From Halobacterium sp. CBA1132 (GTDB lineage Archaea; Halobacteriota; Halobacteria; Halobacteriales; Halobacteriaceae), in the NCBI RefSeq assembly GCF_001485535.1, contig NZ_BCMZ01000001.1, positions 1,054,001 through 1,118,000 on the forward strand: 64,000 nucleotides of DNA, given 5' to 3'. Of the stretch, positions 59,517 to 64,000 are shown one piece after another (the first letter of the stretch is position 1; the number at the start of each line of letters is the position of its first letter). A model generated the notes under the pieces. The model searched no databases. It was not told the origin of the DNA and worked only from the letters and a program-made list of their open reading frames with translations. The translations under genes and the position numbers were made by a program.

Positions 59517-60380
59517 ATGGATGACGTAGCTGTTGCGACCAAGGTATTCACGAGGTATGACCACCTTAGAAATCTTCTAGAAAGTGTTGAGGAAACCGAT
59601 ATCCGGAAAGTCTATATCTCGGATGATGGAGATGGTTCTGGTGATATCTACGATGAAGACTGGGACTTGGACCTTCACGTCATTGACCTTGAATATGATG
59701 CGGGACTTGGTTTAGGTCGGAAAAAGTTTGTCGAAGAATCCAACGAAGACTATCTTCTCGTCGTCGATACGGACCACGAGATACCCGCGAATTGGCAGAA
59801 CTTAAAGGATATAATTGAATACTATCCTACGTTAGGAGGGGTCTCTGGGATTGTTGTTGAAAATGGGCGAGTCTCTGGTATGTGCCACGATATTAAGATT
59901 GAAAACGACGTTTTGGTGAGATATACACCTGAGAAAGAAACACTATGGGGATCAGGGCACGCGTTCATTGAGTTTGATTTTGTTCCTAATGCAATTCTCC
60001 TGAGAAGAGAATGTTTAGAAGAGTATAATTGGGACCCAGAGTATGTGATTGAGAAAGAACATCTTGATTTTTTCTACGGACATTACCGGAAAACAGATTG
60101 GGAATTTGGTGTCTGTCCATCAGTTGTATTCCCACACCATGATACCGTAAATAAATCATACCTGCAACTTCGAACAGCTGAAGAAAGAAAACTGGAGAGC
60201 AAGGGGTACTTCCTTAATAAGTGGGACCTTTCCCAGATTCAACGAGAGTCTTATTGGCTCGATCGTACACCCCATGAGAATCCTATCGCTGTTAGAGTTG
60301 CGAACCTCTTCCCGCGTCGTCTAGCAAAACATATATTAAATATGAATGACCGACTACGTCCACTCAAAAAATATCTATGA
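59517..60380 (+). CDS. Glycosyltransferase, GT2-like
   Basis: A 287-residue protein: VAVATKVFTRYDHLRNLLES, VYISDDGDGSGD, LGLGRKKFVEESNEDYLLVV followed by the DxD motif DTDHEIPANW, and a late acceptor region. It is a GT-A fold similar to family 2 but divergent. Its stop overlaps the flippase start by 4 bp. The A/T-rich codons match the rest of the cassette. Confidence 0.82.
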   Translation: MDDVAVATKVFTRYDHLRNLLESVEETDIRKVYISDDGDGSGDIYDEDWDLDLHVIDLEYDAGLGLGRKKFVEESNEDYLLVVDTDHEIPANWQNLKDIIEYYPTLGGVSGIVVENGRVSGMCHDIKIENDVLVRYTPEKETLWGSGHAFIEFDFVPNAILLRRECLEEYNWDPEYVIEKEHLDFFYGHYRKTDWEFGVCPSVVFPHHDTVNKSYLQLRTAEERKLESKGYFLNKWDLSQIQRESYWLDRTPHENPIAVRVANLFPRRLAKHILNMNDRLRPLKKYL

Positions 60381-61813
60381 GTGAGGCTGGTAATATGAAC
60401 CTCGGGTGGGAAGCCGTTAAGGGATTAATAGCCAAATCTTTGATGGCTGCTACAGGGTTTATAGGCATTCTAATTTTCACGAGGATTGTTGGAAAGTCCG
60501 ACTTCGGTGGCTATTACCTGCTTCTATCTGTTGTCTTTATTCTTGACAGACCCATACGTGGGTTTTGTCAAGCCGTTAGAAAGAGATGGTCTGAGTCGGG
60601 GTCAGCCAAAAGGGAGATTCTAGGCGCTGTATTACTAGTTAACTTAATTGGATTTGTTTTGATAAGCGCTGGTGTATTAATCCTAGATAGCTACATTGTT
60701 TCATACACCGGCCTTAACGGTGCTGCTCCTCTTTTCTTAACAATCTTCGGTTCTCTTATCCTTTGGTTCCCGTTTCAGCAAATTATGGGGGCTATGGGAT
60801 ATCCATCAAAGCAAGTCTGGAACGATGCTCTAAGATCTCTTTTCACCCTCCCGTTACAGATTGGATTAGTACTCTGTGGACTTGGCGCACTCGGTATGGG
60901 ATACGGGCTTGCGGGTGCGACGCTTTTGAGTGTCCCCTTTGGTGTCTACGTTGTCTCTACTCGTCCATCTCTCCCTTCCAGAAAAACGATTTCATCACTC
61001 TGGGAATACGCTAAGTATAGTTCACCGAACGCTATTGTCGGAGAGACATACAGTAGGATTGATATTATTCTACTCGGGCTGCTCGCAGGAACTACATCAG
61101 TAGCAAACTATGAGGTAGCATTCAAGATGGTTACACCAGCAACGTTTGCGTCAGGAGTCGTCGGTTCCGCACTGATGCCCAAAATCTCAAATTTAATTTC
61201 AGAGGGGAAGGAGTTCAAAGAGGATGTGAACAACTCGATTTCTTATGTGAGCATCCTCGGCATTCCGATCTTTTTTGGTGCACTTGCAATCCCTGAATCG
61301 CTTGTAGTTACTGCATTTGGCCCGCAATATTCCGACGCTGGCCCCTATCTTATCGGACTCGCGCTCTATCAAGTCATATCTACTCAAACAGCAATTTATT
61401 TCCAGACACTCTCCGGGATGGACCTGCCGAAAATAGGCCTAAAAGTAAATTCTCTTACACTTGCCTTCAATATCGCCATCGGAGCCATACTAGTCTTCTC
61501 AATAGGCGCTATCGGAATTGTGGTTGGGACTGTACTCGCAGAGGCCCTCAGATATTTGTTGACGACAAGAAGTGTAGTTCGGCGTATTGACGATATTACC
61601 CCTATTCCAAGGACACTCATAATGCAGATTCTTGCTGGTATCAGCATGTACCTGATTGTCCACATACTCAACACTCAGATTATGGTTTCATCGTGGGTTG
61701 ATTTAGGGATCCTCGTGGGTGCAGGTGCTCTCGTCTACGGCAGTGTTCTAATCGTGATATCTCCTGATGTGCGGTCAACAACTGTGTCTGTATATCGAGA
61801 TTCGCGTGCGTAA
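60377..61813 (+). CDS. Oligosaccharide flippase (polysaccharide biosynthesis/MOP family)
   Basis: A 478-residue membrane protein with twelve to fourteen helices. The start region LGWEAVKGLIAKSLMAATGF and IVGKSDFGGYYLL are typical Wzx/MOP features. It would move the lipid-linked glycan across the membrane before AglB transfers it to protein (AglR-like role). Placed last in the A+T-rich cassette, 65 bp before aglB. The substrate is presumably the glycan made by this cluster. Confidence 0.9.
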   Translation: MSEAGNMNLGWEAVKGLIAKSLMAATGFIGILIFTRIVGKSDFGGYYLLLSVVFILDRPIRGFCQAVRKRWSESGSAKREILGAVLLVNLIGFVLISAGVLILDSYIVSYTGLNGAAPLFLTIFGSLILWFPFQQIMGAMGYPSKQVWNDALRSLFTLPLQIGLVLCGLGALGMGYGLAGATLLSVPFGVYVVSTRPSLPSRKTISSLWEYAKYSSPNAIVGETYSRIDIILLGLLAGTTSVANYEVAFKMVTPATFASGVVGSALMPKISNLISEGKEFKEDVNNSISYVSILGIPIFFGALAIPESLVVTAFGPQYSDAGPYLIGLALYQVISTQTAIYFQTLSGMDLPKIGLKVNSLTLAFNIAIGAILVFSIGAIGIVVGTVLAEALRYLLTTRSVVRRIDDITPIPRTLIMQILAGISMYLIVHILNTQIMVSSWVDLGILVGAGALVYGSVLIVISPDVRSTTVSVYRDSRA

Positions 61814-61878
61814 AGAAATATAGCGCAACTCCCGATACTTCACAAGGCTTATTCGCGCGCTGTCAGTCCCTACCACCA

Positions 61879-64000
61879 ATGAGCGAGAAGAACGAGGAGT
61901 CGAGAGCATCCTCCATCTCGGCCGGTTCAGCTCTCGACGCTCTCGAAAATTGGTACCACGTACCCGTGCTGGGCGCTGTCCTCGCGTTCATGTTCTGGGT
62001 GCGCGTGCAGGCGTGGGATAGTTTCACGCAGAACGGCGACGTGTATTTCTCCGGGAACGACGCGTACTACCACTTCCGGGAAGTGATGTACACGGTCCAG
62101 CACTGGCCGTCGACGATGCCGTTCGACGTCTGGACGAACTTCCCGAACGGGACCAGTGTCGGCCAGTTCGGGACGCTGTTCGACCAGATTGTCGCTACCG
62201 CTGCGCTCCTCGTCGGACTCGGAAGTCCGTCCCAGGAGACGATCTCGATGACGCTACTGTTCGCGCCGGCCGTCTTCGGCGCGCTACTCACCATTCCGAC
62301 GTACTTCATCGGAAAGCGTCTCGGTGGTCGGCTCGGTGGCGTGTTCGCGGCAGTCGTTCTCGGTCTCCTCCCGGGCTACTTCCTCTCGCGGAGCCTCGTC
62401 GGCGCCGCGGACCACAACGGCGCGGAGCCGTTGTTCATGTCACTGGCAGTGCTCGCGACGATGGTCGCGCTCACCGTCGCGGAACGCGAGAAGCCGGTCT
62501 ACGAGCAGTTCCTCGACCGCGACGTCGCGGGTCTCCGAAGCGTCGTCGGATGGAGTGTTCTCGCGGGCGCCGCCACCGCGGCATACATGTGGATGTGGCC
62601 GCCCGGTGTTCTCCTCGTCGGTATTTTCGGCGTGTTCTACCTCGTGAAGCTGACCAGCGACTACTACAGCGGCACGAGCCCCGACCACGTCGCCGTCGTC
62701 GGTGCCGTCAGCTCGGTGACGACCGGCCTGCTGATGTTAGTTCCGCTGTCGACGCTTTCCTTCTCCCCCTCGAACTTCTCCATCCTCCAGCCGGCATTCT
62801 CTATTGCGGTCGGCGTCGGCGCCGTGTTCCTCGCGTGGCTCGCCCGCGAATGGGACAACCGCGAACTCGACGCAACCTCGTACCCGCTCGCCGTATTCGG
62901 CATTCTCGTCGTCGCACTCGGTGCGACGACAGTCGTCCTCCCCGAATTCTGGGGAATGCTTCAGGGGAACCTTCTGCGCTTCGTCGGCTTCAGCGCAGGC
63001 GCAGCCACTCGGACTATCGGTGAGGCCCAGCCGTTCCTCTCTCGGACGAGCACGTACGGACTCGGGATGTTCGGCGTCATTTTCCTCGAATACGGGCTCG
63101 CGTTCTTCACGGCCCTCCTGGGCGCGGCGTGGATTCTGCTCCGCCCGCACTTCCGCAGCGGCAACCCACGGCGCATGGGTGGCGCGGCGGTCGCCGTTGT
63201 CGTGGTTGGGCTCGTGTTCGTGGCGCCGGGCATTGGTGATGCGGTCGGTACGCTGCTCGGCGTGGACGGCCAGGTCGGTTCGCTGGCTATCGTCGGCATC
63301 ACGCTCCTTGCAGTCACGGTGACTGGCGACTACGACGCGGAGAAACTGCTCGTGGTCGTCTGGGGCGCGTTCATCACCTCGGCGGCGTTCACGCAGGTGC
63401 GGTTCAACTACTACCTCGTCGTGCCGGTCGTCGTGCTGAACGCATACGTGCTGAAGGTCGTGCTCGGCTTCGTGAGCCTCGACAAGCCGGCCGCACAGAT
63501 CGAGGACGTTGACTGGTACCAGGTCGGCACGGTCGTCGCCGTCGTGTTGGTCGTGCTCGTCCCCATCGCGGCCCCCGTTGCCGCGTCCGCGACTGGTGAC
63601 GGTGCTAGCCCGGTGCGGTTGACGAACAATCAGGGCCAGCAGGTGCCGCTGCAGTCGGCGACGACCGTCGGCGCGTCGAACAGCCCCGGTGCGGTGACGG
63701 TGTGGGACGACGCGATGGAGTGGATGAATACGAACACGCCCGAACAGGGCAACTTCGGCGGCGCGGACAACGCCGACCAATTGGACTACTACGGGACGTA
63801 CAGCCAGACCGACGACTACGACTACCCCGACGGCGCGTACGGCGTGATGTCGTGGTGGGACTACGGCCACTGGATGACCGTCGAGGGCCAGACGATCCCG
63901 GTCGCGAACCCGTTCCAGCAACACGCCACGCAGGCGGCGAACTTCCTGCTCGCGCAGAACGAGACCGAGGCCGCGAACGCGCTCGCCGTCGTCAACGAGG
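61879..64000 (+). CDS. aglB: Oligosaccharyltransferase AglB, C-terminus outside window
   Basis: The first 707 codons of an STT3/AglB protein. The first DxD-type loop is YFSGNDAYYHFRE, the second acidic motif is GAADHNGAEPLF, about thirteen membrane helices follow, then the catalytic-site marker WWDYGHW in the soluble part. It transfers the lipid-linked glycan to Asn of S-layer glycoprotein at the outer face. The ATG at 61879 gives a short acidic start. It returns to high G+C, unlike the genes before it. Confidence 0.96.
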   Translation, partial: MSEKNEESRASSISAGSALDALENWYHVPVLGAVLAFMFWVRVQAWDSFTQNGDVYFSGNDAYYHFREVMYTVQHWPSTMPFDVWTNFPNGTSVGQFGTLFDQIVATAALLVGLGSPSQETISMTLLFAPAVFGALLTIPTYFIGKRLGGRLGGVFAAVVLGLLPGYFLSRSLVGAADHNGAEPLFMSLAVLATMVALTVAEREKPVYEQFLDRDVAGLRSVVGWSVLAGAATAAYMWMWPPGVLLVGIFGVFYLVKLTSDYYSGTSPDHVAVVGAVSSVTTGLLMLVPLSTLSFSPSNFSILQPAFSIAVGVGAVFLAWLAREWDNRELDATSYPLAVFGILVVALGATTVVLPEFWGMLQGNLLRFVGFSAGAATRTIGEAQPFLSRTSTYGLGMFGVIFLEYGLAFFTALLGAAWILLRPHFRSGNPRRMGGAAVAVVVVGLVFVAPGIGDAVGTLLGVDGQVGSLAIVGITLLAVTVTGDYDAEKLLVVVWGAFITSAAFTQVRFNYYLVVPVVVLNAYVLKVVLGFVSLDKPAAQIEDVDWYQVGTVVAVVLVVLVPIAAPVAASATGDGASPVRLTNNQGQQVPLQSATTVGASNSPGAVTVWDDAMEWMNTNTPEQGNFGGADNADQLDYYGTYSQTDDYDYPDGAYGVMSWWDYGHWMTVEGQTIPVANPFQQHATQAANFLLAQNETEAANALAVVNE

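Overview
The window is chromosomal DNA of a halophilic archaeon (class Halobacteria). The support is strong G+C richness, very acidic predicted proteins, haloarchaea-only families (HalX response regulator, DUF5779/5794/5795/5799-like, DUF7504/7522-like), GTP cyclohydrolase III, an intron-containing tRNA-Trp, PIP-box DNA polymerase IV, and AglJ/AglB N-glycosylation genes. A Halobacterium-like genus is plausible, but sequence reading alone does not settle it.

Layout. 1-1174: 5' part of a TnpB (IS1341-type) gene running off the left edge. 1343-5270: PLP aminotransferase, PRC-barrel protein, AEC transporter and a TrkA-N/DHH phosphoesterase. 5516-5703: tRNA-Lys followed by a tRNA-derived inverted-repeat module. 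5923-9438: a putative TetR regulon (SDR dehydrogenase, isoprenyl-synthase-like protein, TetR, winged-helix/membrane protein pair) with three related palindromes. 9563-12926: nadA-nadB-nadC operon for NAD synthesis. 13267-17907: TRAM protein, then a signalling operon (HalX regulator, double-KaiC ATPase, histidine kinase) and UspA. 17998-21689: guaB and small conserved haloarchaeal genes. 21785-24782: tRNA-Trp with intron, a second tRNA-derived module, an A+T-richer island of unknown genes, and a scar where two genes with lost 5' ends meet head to head. 24845-39401: housekeeping genes (SprT protease, GTP cyclohydrolase III, polymerase IV, GntP permease, tpiA, MBF1, CDP-alcohol transferase, adenylate kinase, hisC, HicAB, Rieske protein, proC-proB-proA). 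39606-47192: Fic protein, GMC oxidoreductase with its small subunit, FAH-family hydrolase, aldo/keto reductase, metallo-hydrolase, OsmC and two DUF proteins.

47219-52000 is a mobile-element pile-up. A UDP-sugar dehydrogenase carries a complete 470-residue intein in its active-site motif but has lost its NAD-binding N-terminus. Next to it lie a hairpin, a complete IS6-family element with flanking repeats, and a complete TnpB gene followed by a three-stem RNA-like structure. 52551-64000 is the S-layer N-glycosylation locus: aglJ and a glycosyltransferase, then a clearly A+T-richer cassette (three glycosyltransferases, two sulfatase-like proteins, a flippase), then G+C-rich aglB cut by the right edge. 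This looks like an exchangeable glycan cassette held between conserved first-step and transfer genes.

The most unusual items are the tRNA-downstream modules at both tRNA loci, the decapitated intein-bearing dehydrogenase, the structured RNA candidate behind TnpB, the putative TetR operator set, and the 51-bp in-frame duplication in adenylate kinase.
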